35,196 nucleotides of DNA from Bacteroidales bacterium (GCA_016926405.1 JAFGOQ010000125.1:1-35196), one strand, 5' to 3'; numbered from the stretch's first letter, positions 16,538 to 23,794 are shown. Notes: generated by a model not told the origin, from the sequence alone. A program made the numbers and translations.

Positions 16538-17563
16538 ATGCTTATACCATTCATAATTCCTTTTATTATTGCCATATTTCTTTCGCTAAACATGGGAGGC
16601 AGCGGCACCGGACCAGCATTCTCTGCTGCTTTTGGAGCAAATATTATTAAACAGAGTTTAATATCTGGTTTATTCGGTATAGCTGTATTTATTGGAGCCA
16701 TTGTAGGAGGTGAAGAAACAGCCAAGACTGTTGGAAAAGGTTTAATAAACCCCAACTTAATGTCATTTACAGTTGTCTCAATAATTCTATTTTCGGTTAG
16801 CATATCGTTACTAATAGCCAACTTATTTGGAATACCTCAATCAACTAGTCAGTCAACTGTGCTTGCTATAATAGCACCAGCAATATACTTTAATTCGTTA
16901 AATTCAGACAAACTGCTATTCGAAGTATTACCAACATGGTTTATAATGCCTATTGCTGCTTTTGTTATTTCATTTATAATAGGCAAATATATCTACAAGC
17001 CAATACGTAAAAAAGGTTACACAATATCCAAAAGAGTTAATAACAGCCCTATTGTAAAAGGATTAATACTTCTTATGTCGTTATATGTAGCATTCTCAAT
17101 AGGAACAAATAACGTAGCAAATGCTGCTGGACCTTTAGCCACAATGGCTAGCAACGAATTAAATATTGCTCAAAATCATGCTGCCCATGTAATGATTTTA
17201 GCCACACTTATTGTTGCACCTAGTTTTGGTATAGGTAGTTCGTTTTTTGGAAACAAAATTTTACATAAAACAGGAAAAGACATTATACTTTTTGGTAGAA
17301 TTGAAGCTGTTATTATAGCTTTTATTTCGGGTAGTCTATTACTTACAGCATCATTAATAAAAGGAATTCCAACTTCGTTAGTTCAACTTAATGTAGCTGC
17401 AATAATAGGCATTGGTGTAGCTAAATTGGGAGCAAAAAACATCTTCAGAAAAACTGAAGTAAACAAATTTTTTGTTATGTGGCTTGTCTCTCCATTAATA
17501 GCATTTATACTATCGCTAGGTTTAATATACTTAGCCGACAAAATAAATATTTTGTATTTGTAA
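16538..17563 (+). CDS. PiT-family-like anion permease, module 1
   Basis: This is an integral membrane protein of 341 residues with about ten helices in two inverted halves, of the inorganic phosphate transporter (PiT) superfamily. The second half carries SIGTNNVANAAGPLATM, close to the GANDVANAxGP signature. The first half has NMGGSGTGPAFSAAFGAN in the equivalent place and so lacks the usual AND motif. This looks like the branch that includes sulfate permeases (CysP type), so the substrate may be another oxyanion rather than phosphate. It is the last gene of the module 1 operon, 25 bp after the Fe-S protein gene, followed by a strong terminator. It may supply the anion that the module handles, by inference. 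Confidence 0.88.
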   Translation: MLIPFIIPFIIAIFLSLNMGGSGTGPAFSAAFGANIIKQSLISGLFGIAVFIGAIVGGEETAKTVGKGLINPNLMSFTVVSIILFSVSISLLIANLFGIPQSTSQSTVLAIIAPAIYFNSLNSDKLLFEVLPTWFIMPIAAFVISFIIGKYIYKPIRKKGYTISKRVNNSPIVKGLILLMSLYVAFSIGTNNVANAAGPLATMASNELNIAQNHAAHVMILATLIVAPSFGIGSSFFGNKILHKTGKDIILFGRIEAVIIAFISGSLLLTASLIKGIPTSLVQLNVAAIIGIGVAKLGAKNIFRKTEVNKFFVMWLVSPLIAFILSLGLIYLADKINILYL

Positions 17564-17633
17564 CCAACAGGTTTTTAACCAAATATTAAAATCAAAGAAT
17601 CACTATTTTGATAATAAAGAGATAAAAAGCAAC

Positions 17634-17675
17634 AAACCGAGGGAAGACTATTTTTAGTAACCCTCGGTTTTTTTT
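17634..17675 (+). terminator. Rho-independent terminator of the module 1 operon
   Basis: AAACCGAGGG (17634-17643) pairs with CCCTCGGTTT (17661-17670), with an inner ACTA/TAGT pairing, followed by TTTTT. It lies 70 bp beyond the permease stop codon. Confidence 0.88.
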
Positions 17676-17737
17676 GTTTGTATTAGTGTTATAGACATTA
17701 GGCAGTGCATCTTACAAAATAACTGTCTAAAATTAGT

Positions 17738-17811
17738 TTGATCCCATTACCAATAGTAATAGTATATTTCAAAAATTGATTTAACACCATTACCGATGGG
17801 AATAGTGTATT
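17738..17811. repeat. Imperfect tandem duplication of about 35 bp
   Basis: TTGATcccATTACCAATAGT at 17738 onward and a copy at 17776-17811 (TTGATttaacaCCATTACC, then GATGGGAATAGTGTATT) are clearly related with small gaps. The rest of the gap between 17676 and 17917 shows no gene. Confidence 0.5.
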
Positions 17812-17917
17812 CCTAAATAAAAAAAGACTCCTCTCCTCTTAAACCAAAGCTTAGTTTGCTTGCAAAGTTTTTATTTGATGGAGTAGCACACAGAACTTAG
17901 TGGCATATATTATGTTG

Positions 17918-18649
17918 CTACAATATTTTTTTAGCAATAACAATAAACGCAAAACTTGATTCCGAATTAAAAGGTGACTTTTTAAAATCGCCATAAGTGG
18001 CATTAATTTTAAAGCCATACGATTCAATTCTGCGCAAAATTTCGTCAGGCAAGAAAGGCGTTAACACCTCACTATTTTCAAACAACTCGCCAGTCTCTTT
18101 CACAGTCAGCTTAGTGTTAAAACTAACTCTCCCATCGGCTCTATGCCAATTATATTCGCGCTCAAATTTCACAACATCGTTCTCAATAAGCGGTAATACC
18201 GACTCTTTATCAGCGTCGAATCTATCGTAATTAACAACTTGAAAAATTAGTTTCCCATCATTATTAAGTCGCTTGTAAATATTGTTAATAACTATGTCTA
18301 GCTCACCAATATTATTTAAATGAGCAATGGTATTACCTATACAATAAACCAAATCAAAAGAGTTATCAACAAAAACCAAATCAAAATTTAGCATATTACC
18401 AATAGCTATTCTATCTTTTTGCTTCTTTTCGGCTACTCTGTTTTTGGCCAGCAAGATCATATCATTATTAAGATCAATACCAAATGCGTTATGCCCTTTA
18501 TCTATTAAGAAAGGTAAAAAACCTCCCATTGAACAGCCAATATCGAGAATATTTGCAGACTGATGTGGCAAAAAACTTCCAATAAAATCGGTTTTAATTT
18601 TATCAACAGGAAAAATAAAGTCGTAGTAATTAGCGATTGAACTATACAT
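17918..18649 (-). CDS. Class I SAM-dependent methyltransferase
   Basis: This 243-residue cytosolic enzyme has a Rossmann-type fold. Motif I is ILDIGCSMGGF (34-44), an acidic residue follows strand 2 (AFGIDLNNDM), and motif IV-like VYCIGNTIAHL lies near residue 105. FKINATYGDFKKSPFNSESS near the end is typical of small-molecule methyltransferases of the ubiquinone/menaquinone type. The substrate cannot be read from the sequence. It lies between the two ABC/GTPase modules on the strand of module 2, but a 307-bp gap separates it from the last module gene. I would not count it as part of the system without expression data. Confidence 0.9.
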   Translation of the reverse strand: MYSSIANYYDFIFPVDKIKTDFIGSFLPHQSANILDIGCSMGGFLPFLIDKGHNAFGIDLNNDMILLAKNRVAEKKQKDRIAIGNMLNFDLVFVDNSFDLVYCIGNTIAHLNNIGELDIVINNIYKRLNNDGKLIFQVVNYDRFDADKESVLPLIENDVVKFEREYNWHRADGRVSFNTKLTVKETGELFENSEVLTPFLPDEILRRIESYGFKINATYGDFKKSPFNSESSFAFIVIAKKIL

Positions 18650-18956
18650 TGGATTTAGATTTTTGATATATGATGTATGATTTCAGATGTCACTAATTTG
18701 CTTTCTTGTTAAGCACAGCAGTCTTTCGCATTGCATTAAAAACTACTGTTAACTCATTAGCCTCTCGATACTATAGAGTAATCTCCTCTTTAGTAATCAA
18801 CTTCACCTCAATCAAGAACTCAATCCAATACACAGTTTTATCAGACTCTTAAACGACAATAACTAGTTTAGATATAAATTCTGCAATTGACCAATAACTT
18901 AAAAGCGAATTCAAACAACTGTACTTTCATAAATCATACTTCTTACTTCTCACTTT
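18650..18956. other. Intergenic stretch without recognised content
   Basis: These 307 bp between the zinc-ribbon-like gene and the methyltransferase gene (both minus) show no gene, no strong hairpin with a T-run and no good promoter match on either strand. Confidence 0.4.
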
Positions 18957-19199
18957 TTAATAATTGATTCCTGCTGCCATAATATTTTTTGGATCAAATG
19001 CGTGGCAAGGTGTAACGGCATAAACCATATTACATGTTGGGCATTTGCAGCAAAATTCAGCCATTTCAAATGTGCTTCCACATTCTACACACTCTATTTC
19101 CATTGGCATTGGCATTAACTGATCGGCAAAACCCATCATACGTACCTTATCCGCCACCTGTTTTCCATTCTCAAAACTTCCTGAACATCCGTCGTGCAT
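18957..19199 (-). CDS. Small Cys-rich zinc-ribbon-like protein, end of module 2
   Basis: This 80-residue cytosolic protein has cysteines C5, C37, C40, C50, C51, C53, C56 and C65 followed by H66. The core IECVECGSTFEMAEFCCKCP (residues 35-54) then TCN has two Cys pairs in zinc-ribbon or rubredoxin-like spacing. The N-terminus is also methionine-rich (MMGFADQLMPMPM). It is the last gene of the module 2 operon, 89 bp behind the ATPase gene across a palindromic repeat. A role as metal carrier or adaptor for the ATPase/GTPase pair would fit but is not shown. I do not recognise the family. Confidence 0.8.
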   Translation of the reverse strand: MHDGCSGSFENGKQVADKVRMMGFADQLMPMPMEIECVECGSTFEMAEFCCKCPTCNMVYAVTPCHAFDPKNIMAAGINY

Positions 19200-19212
19200 A
19201 ATTTTATGTTTT

Positions 19213-19259
19213 ACCCCAGGGTGTTACCCTAGGGTGTGAAATTTCACCCTTCAGGGTGT
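19213..19259. repeat. Palindromic AGGGTGT cluster inside the module 2 operon
   Basis: AGGGTGT occurs three times in the same direction (19218, 19231, 19253), with ACCCT in the opposite sense between them. AGGG-TG-TGAAA/TTTCA-CCCT can form a bulged hairpin (19231-19250), and CCCTAGGG is itself palindromic. It lies between the ATPase stop and the start of the small Cys-rich gene. It may attenuate or stabilise the mRNA, or be a REP-like repeat. Confidence 0.55.
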
Positions 19260-19288
19260 ATTTATTTATCTTAAAAGTAAATCTTGAT

Positions 19289-20305
19289 CTAGATAACTGA
19301 AGTAATAACCTCACCATTACGAATTCTGTGTCGTAAATTCTGAACAACTTTATCCATTTCATTAAGCTCTGTAAGCAATTCACGCTCTTTATCTGTTGTA
19401 TTTAAAACCTTATGAATTCCACCATTCTTAATAACAATTCTACGATCGCCCATAAGAGCTAAAATTGGATCGTGAGTAGCCATAAGCACAATTTTCTCTT
19501 CGCCAACAAGAAGCTCAAGCGCCTTTTTACGATCGATACCAGCGTTCTCAATCTCGTCGATAAGCACAATAGGGCTTTTACTAAGAATAGCAGTATCAGC
19601 AATCATAAGAGCACGACTTTGTCCACCACTAAGACTAGTTATCGGTGTTGATAACTCAAACTTCTCGCCAGCCAAATTATTTGCCGAAGCAATAATACGC
19701 TGAATTACATCCTCAATATTTTCAACCAAACGGCTCTGAGCATGAAGCTCTAAAAATTCGTACACAGTTAAGTCCATCACAAAATTCATATTCTGCGAAA
19801 GCTGCGCTACCAACTTATTACCAGACGACAATCGCCATTTTTTATCAGACACCTCGCCGTTAATAAGAATTGATCGCGATGTAGGTGTATCTTTCTGAGC
19901 TACCCACTCTATATCGCCCAACAGTCGGCTTTTTCCCGATCCTGTAGGACCAACAATACAAACAATCTCGCTTTTCTTAATTGTAAGCGCTTCGAAATTC
20001 TCCTTTTCGCCAAACTTATTTGTTCCTGGTAAAATTGTAAGACTATCGACACCACTATCAGTATCGTCACCTAAAAACAAAAGCATCTGGTTAATATATT
20101 CAACCAACGAATTTTCCATTGTATCGAAATCAATGGCACGATCTTCGGCCTCATCATCGTCGAATTTGCGAATAAAATCGCTAAACGAAAGTTGCTCGTT
20201 TGTATCAATCTCTAAACTTTGATCCGACAAAAAACCATCAACAAAAGGGTATTTATTGCGAAGCTCGGCAATAGGAATCCTCTTTATATCCTGAATATTA
20301 ATCAT
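19289..20305 (-). CDS. Soluble ABC-type ATPase with DUF1858-like N-terminal extension, module 2
   Basis: This is a 338-residue paralogue of the ATPase at 14357-15124. Residues about 110-338 are the ABC domain: Walker A GPTGSGKS (119-126), Q-loop region AQLSQNMNF (168-176), signature LSGGQS (225-230), Walker B IVLIDE (246-251), switch His H278, and tail LRHRIRNGEVITSV. The first 83 residues are extra and begin IPIAELRNKYPFVDGFLSDQ. That stretch has the helix pattern of DUF1858 domains and resembles the head of the binding-protein-like product of the same operon, so it may be a docking or shared ligand domain. There is no membrane segment and no permease nearby. The start overlaps the GTPase stop by 8 bp, implying coupled translation. 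Confidence 0.92.
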   Translation of the reverse strand: MINIQDIKRIPIAELRNKYPFVDGFLSDQSLEIDTNEQLSFSDFIRKFDDDEAEDRAIDFDTMENSLVEYINQMLLFLGDDTDSGVDSLTILPGTNKFGEKENFEALTIKKSEIVCIVGPTGSGKSRLLGDIEWVAQKDTPTSRSILINGEVSDKKWRLSSGNKLVAQLSQNMNFVMDLTVYEFLELHAQSRLVENIEDVIQRIIASANNLAGEKFELSTPITSLSGGQSRALMIADTAILSKSPIVLIDEIENAGIDRKKALELLVGEEKIVLMATHDPILALMGDRRIVIKNGGIHKVLNTTDKERELLTELNEMDKVVQNLRHRIRNGEVITSVI

Positions 20306-21002
20306 TTTTTTCGCCCTCCATATTTATTTTACGAACATTACCCATTTGGTACGAAGCACCAATTCTTGTTTCGCCAAGACAGTACGAACACATAGCCGAC
20401 GGCATCGAGAAACGTAATTTCTTACCAACCAATGTATCAACATCTGTTTTTTCGTCGTACAATAGCGTGCTAAGTTCAAATGCACCTTGCCCAGTAAGCC
20501 CGTTAACATGCATTGTAATAGCCGAAGGATTCACCGTCTGCACTCGCGATGCAAAAACCTCACGCTCTGCCTGCGAAACAATGTCGCCCTTAGTTATAAT
20601 AACTATGTCGGCCATTTTCAACATTGGCCCAACCTTTTTTGGAGTATTAATCCCACTAAGATTATCTATTACACAAATAGACTTAATATCTTTAATATAT
20701 GGCGAACAGCGATTACACAAACCTGCACTCTCGGTTATCAGCAAGTCGAGATCTAAACCACGCCCCCACTGAGCAACCTCTTCTACATTACTAACAAAGT
20801 AATGATCGGGGCATTGCGAACCCGAAAGCCCTTTACGCACAGGTACACCGGCTTTCTCATACAACTTATCGTCGTCGGTAGCAAGACAGTCAAACTTAAC
20901 AACACCAACCTTCAAACCACGATTTTTAATGGCATCAATTGTTTTTATAATTACCGAGGTTTTTCCTGTTGAAGGAGGCCCCGAAAATGTAACTAGATTC
21001 AT
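20298..21002 (-). CDS. HypB/UreG-like GTPase with conserved cysteines, module 2
   Basis: This 234-residue paralogue of the GTPase at 15140-15838 has Walker A GPPSTGKT (8-15), TKGD base recognition (137-140) and GLTGQGAFEL. C39 (DCLATDDDK), C64 (CPDH), C96-x2-C99 (SAGLCNRCSPY) and C205-x2-C208 (MCSYCLGETR) all line up with the module 1 protein. The P-loop and switch regions look intact. HypB and UreG use cysteines near the active site to bind nickel, so GTP-gated metal transfer is a reasonable inference, but the client and metal are unknown. The 8-bp overlap with the following ATPase gene and the 57-bp gap from the cupin gene place it in the middle of the operon. Confidence 0.9.
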   Translation of the reverse strand: MNLVTFSGPPSTGKTSVIIKTIDAIKNRGLKVGVVKFDCLATDDDKLYEKAGVPVRKGLSGSQCPDHYFVSNVEEVAQWGRGLDLDLLITESAGLCNRCSPYIKDIKSICVIDNLSGINTPKKVGPMLKMADIVIITKGDIVSQAEREVFASRVQTVNPSAITMHVNGLTGQGAFELSTLLYDEKTDVDTLVGKKLRFSMPSAMCSYCLGETRIGASYQMGNVRKINMEGEKND

Positions 21003-21058
21003 GTTTTTTAATTATTAGTTATTGGTCGTTAATAATTCGACACATCAAAACAACTTGT

Positions 21059-21397
21059 CTACAATATTTTTGTTTTAGCCTCTGGTCTAGGTGCTTTAGT
21101 TACCAATATTCTTGCAATTACATCGCTTTCATTACTTATATAATGAACAATATTAGCAGGACTCTCAATCAACGTATCTTTTTCAAAGGCTAACATCTCG
21201 TCTGCAATATGTATTGTTGGAGTACCTTCTAAAACATAAAAGAACACATCGACAGGTGTTTTATGTGGCTTTAAAGCTTCTCCTGGCAATAAGGTTATGT
21301 GCATTACCTGTGCCGAAGCATCGTTATACAATTGTCTAACATCTACTTTGTGCGGATTTTCTTTTATTGGTTCTGAATTAAAATTTCTGTGTATCAT
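21059..21397 (-). CDS. Small single-domain cupin protein, module 2
   Basis: This 112-residue cytosolic cupin has a first motif PGEALKPHKTPVDVFFYVLEG. It retains one His (H44) and the Glu and Gly, but has Thr where the second His usually stands. The second motif has DTLIESPANIVHYI with its His. With two His and one Glu left, a metal could still be bound, though more weakly than in classical enzymes. Small cupins of this kind often bind a ligand or metal rather than catalyse. It is the second gene of the module 2 operon, 60 bp after the binding-protein-like gene. The substrate is unknown. Confidence 0.85.
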   Translation of the reverse strand: MIHRNFNSEPIKENPHKVDVRQLYNDASAQVMHITLLPGEALKPHKTPVDVFFYVLEGTPTIHIADEMLAFEKDTLIESPANIVHYISNESDVIARILVTKAPRPEAKTKIL

Positions 21398-21457
21398 AAT
21401 TATTTTCCTTTTGGTTACTGGTCATTAGAATACTCACTGATGACAATGCTCTAATAA

Positions 21458-22693
21458 CTACTTAACAGCATTATTAAAAAGCCCTTCACATTTAGTTATA
21501 AGAGAGCCTATGTCATTATTATAGATATAATCCCAACCAACCCACATAAATTTATTATCGGCTGGTAAATTATTATCAACATCGGGATGAACACTTGGAA
21601 ACAACCCCTGATGAGAAAGCAATTCGCCAATCTCTTTCGACATAAACACATCGGCAATGGCTTTAATTTTATCCCTTTTACTCTTCTTAGTCAACATAAA
21701 AATTGGACTAATAATAGCTCCATCTTTAGGCCAAACAGCTTCCATACTGCTTCCTGGTTTTACCATTTTTGTAAAGAAATAAGGCATAATTGTAACAGCA
21801 GGCTTATCGGTCTTACTTCGTTCAGATTTAACCATTTGCGCAGGATGCATACTTACTAAAAGATTTCTACCTAAACCTTCAACCCCTTTGTCGCCATATT
21901 TCTGATGAATATGCAACATCATTGCATTAAACAAATCGAAATCAGAAACGGGTAAACTAATGCTATTCTCAAACTCTGGACTTAAAACATCTTCCCAAGT
22001 TTGTGGAATTCCACGTCCTTTTAATTCATTTTTATTTACTAGAAAAACAGCAGGCACTGCGGCAATTATCGAATAAAAACCCTTTGGGTCTTTAAGCGAA
22101 AGGTAGTCATTCTGAAAATCCGAATTATAACTCTCAAAATCCGAAAAATCTTCGAAAACACCTTTATTCATGAATTTACCCATAAGATCTTTCTCGAAAA
22201 AAAGATCGAAACCAGCCGATAAGAATATATCCGATAAATCGTCTTCTTTAGTTACCGAACGAACATAATTCTTAATTCCGTCAAGTCCCATTGATGCAGC
22301 CTGAAGGCTAGTTTCAACAGTAAGTCCGCTACCCTTCTGAAAATCGTCTAAAAAGGCATCCAACTTTTCAACCAAAGGCAAACGAACAGGACAAGGCAAT
22401 AAACCTTCAATGCGAATATCTTTACGTCCTGTAATAATCCCTTTTACCGACTCTTTATCGGTATTATATTTATTCTGATTAATAACTTCAACTAATAACT
22501 GCTGAATTGCAGAAAGACTAATCTGCTTAATTGTAGCCGCAACCTTAAGAGTAATCTGTTTACCGAAAGTAATTCGTTTACTCTCTTCTGCTATTTGCGA
22601 AAAACCCTGTGCTAAAAGCACATTAAGTGTCTCAGGATATCGCTCAGTAATATCGAACAACGAATCATCTACTTTAAAATAACTGTTTTCCAT
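21458..22693 (-). CDS. DUF1858-type domain fused to a cytosolic type II binding-protein fold, module 2
   Basis: This 411-residue protein starts with a DUF1858-like helical domain (SLFDITERYPETLNVLLAQG, residues about 11-30, then a region to about 70). The CxxC usually found in the redox version is absent. From about residue 95 it resembles iron-type substrate-binding proteins of ABC importers (COG1840/AfuA-like): LVNKNELKGRGIPQTWEDVL, SPEFENSISLPVSDFDLFNA and PKDGAIISPIFMLTKKSKR. No signal peptide, lipobox or membrane helix is present, so it should stay in the cytosol. It is the first gene of the operon containing the GTPase and ABC ATPase and no permease. I infer an internal ligand-binding component. 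What it binds is unknown. Confidence 0.88.
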   Translation of the reverse strand: MENSYFKVDDSLFDITERYPETLNVLLAQGFSQIAEESKRITFGKQITLKVAATIKQISLSAIQQLLVEVINQNKYNTDKESVKGIITGRKDIRIEGLLPCPVRLPLVEKLDAFLDDFQKGSGLTVETSLQAASMGLDGIKNYVRSVTKEDDLSDIFLSAGFDLFFEKDLMGKFMNKGVFEDFSDFESYNSDFQNDYLSLKDPKGFYSIIAAVPAVFLVNKNELKGRGIPQTWEDVLSPEFENSISLPVSDFDLFNAMMLHIHQKYGDKGVEGLGRNLLVSMHPAQMVKSERSKTDKPAVTIMPYFFTKMVKPGSSMEAVWPKDGAIISPIFMLTKKSKRDKIKAIADVFMSKEIGELLSHQGLFPSVHPDVDNNLPADNKFMWVGWDYIYNNDIGSLITKCEGLFNNAVK

Positions 22694-22765
22694 CAGACTA
22701 GTTTGGTTTTATAATTTATTTTATTTTCAATTATGTATTTAGGTATTCGAGTACTTAATACAATG

Positions 22766-22805
22766 CAAAGGTGAAAAAAAATTCCAAGTAAACAACACAT
22801 TGGAA
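22766..22805 (-). promoter_or_regulatory. Candidate promoter and operator of the module 2 operon
   Basis: On the minus strand CACCTTTGCA (22764-22773) matches the -7 box TAnnTTTG in all but the first base. Just upstream lies the inverted repeat TTCCAA (22782-22787) / TTGGAA (22800-22805) with a 12-bp centre, covering the expected -33 region, where no TTTG is obvious. A weak -33 box plus a dyad suggests activator control. The first codon is at 22693, giving a leader of about 65 nt. Confidence 0.4.
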
Positions 22806-22983
22806 CATTTTTTTAAAAAAAGCTAATTTATATATAAGCCACCACGATAAACATTTGAAGTCTAAATGATTTACATAACAGAAAGAACAAACCCTGAAAT
22901 AACAATCTCACAAACAAAATTAAAAGATAGAACAGGTTAAAAGAGAAAAGAAATAATCATTTAAGTATTTGCAAGCAAAAAAA

Positions 22984-23005
22984 AACCAGAGTATGATCTC
23001 TGGTT
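22984..23005 (-). terminator. Terminator of the sigma factor gene
   Basis: AACCAGAG/CTCTGGTT forms an 8-bp stem with a 6-nt loop, followed on the minus strand by eight or more T. It starts about 15 bp beyond the sigma factor stop, so the downstream module 2 operon should be transcribed independently. Confidence 0.85.
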
Positions 23006-23019
23006 CTTACTATTTAATA

Positions 23020-23523
23020 TTATCTATATCCCTCAAGTTCTTTCATAAGTTTTTGACGCGAAAAGAAAATTCTACTCTTCACTGTTCCTATCTTTAAATC
23101 AAGCTCCTCAGCAATCTCTTTATACTTATAACCCTCGGTGTGCATTAAAAATGGTATTCTAAATTCATCTGTTAATGCATCAATTTTTTTTGTAATCTCG
23201 TTTGATGAAAAACGCATATCAGGAGTGTCCTGAGTATAGCTAGTCGATTGATCGATAAAAAAACTATTATCGGTAGAATCGTTTGTTGTTTTACGCTTTA
23301 CATTTTTACGATAGTTATTAATAAAGGTATTACGCATTATTGTGAATGCCCAAGCCTTAAGGTTGGTCTCGTCCTGATATTTATCTTTATATGTTAACGC
23401 TTTTAACAAAGTCTCTTGAAGAAGATCGTTAGCGTCCTCTGAATTCATGGTTAAACTTAAAGCAAATCTCTCTAAACTGCTTTGAAGATTTAATAATTGG
23501 TAGTTAAAATTATTTTTTGACAT
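23020..23523 (-). CDS. ECF-type RNA polymerase sigma factor
   Basis: This 167-residue sigma-70 family protein has only regions 2 and 4. Region 2 contains DANDLLQETLLKAL and LKAWAFTIMRNTFINNYRK. Region 4 contains EFRIPFLMHTEGYKYKEIAE, then ELDLKIGTVKSRIFFSRQKLMKEL with the DNA-binding helix. Such factors in Bacteroidota usually pair with an anti-sigma (often FecR-like or a small zinc protein). None is adjacent here, and a terminator follows at 22984-23005. It is preceded by an excellent housekeeping promoter. Its targets cannot be deduced. The neighbouring module 2 operon is one candidate, since its promoter region lacks a -33 match. Confidence 0.95.
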   Translation of the reverse strand: MSKNNFNYQLLNLQSSLERFALSLTMNSEDANDLLQETLLKALTYKDKYQDETNLKAWAFTIMRNTFINNYRKNVKRKTTNDSTDNSFFIDQSTSYTQDTPDMRFSSNEITKKIDALTDEFRIPFLMHTEGYKYKEIAEELDLKIGTVKSRIFFSRQKLMKELEGYR

Positions 23524-23549
23524 AGCTTGTTTCTTTTAATTTGACAAAT

Positions 23550-23581
23550 CAAAATTACAAAACAATTAACTACCAAACAAA
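23550..23581 (-). promoter_or_regulatory. Housekeeping promoter of the sigma factor gene
   Basis: On the minus strand TTTG (23578-23581), exactly 20 bp, TAATTTTG (23550-23557): a full consensus match. The start codon follows about 27 bp downstream, so the leader is very short. Confidence 0.75.
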
Positions 23582-23794
23582 CAAACAACCCCTGTAACCA
23601 ACTGTAGCAAAACAGCTTACAATAACAATGATCAGTTGTATTATTCTGGTATTTAATTACTTATATAAGGATTTAACGCAAAATTCACATGAAAAAACAT
23701 TTTACAATTTAACATTCTTTAACATTTCGGCATGAACACACACCTATCGTTTACGACTTAGTCTTACGGATGATAATTTTAACCAAACATTTCA

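Noticed and set aside
14357-17563. Module 1 as an ordinary ABC importer operon
   Set aside because: The only membrane protein is PiT-like, not an ABC permease, and no exported binding protein is encoded.
17918-18649. Methyltransferase as part of the ABC/GTPase system
   Set aside because: A 307-bp gap separates it from module 2 and no shared signal was seen. Proximity alone is weak.
18650-18956. Small gene in the gap
   Set aside because: Only short frames without convincing starts or composition were found on both strands.
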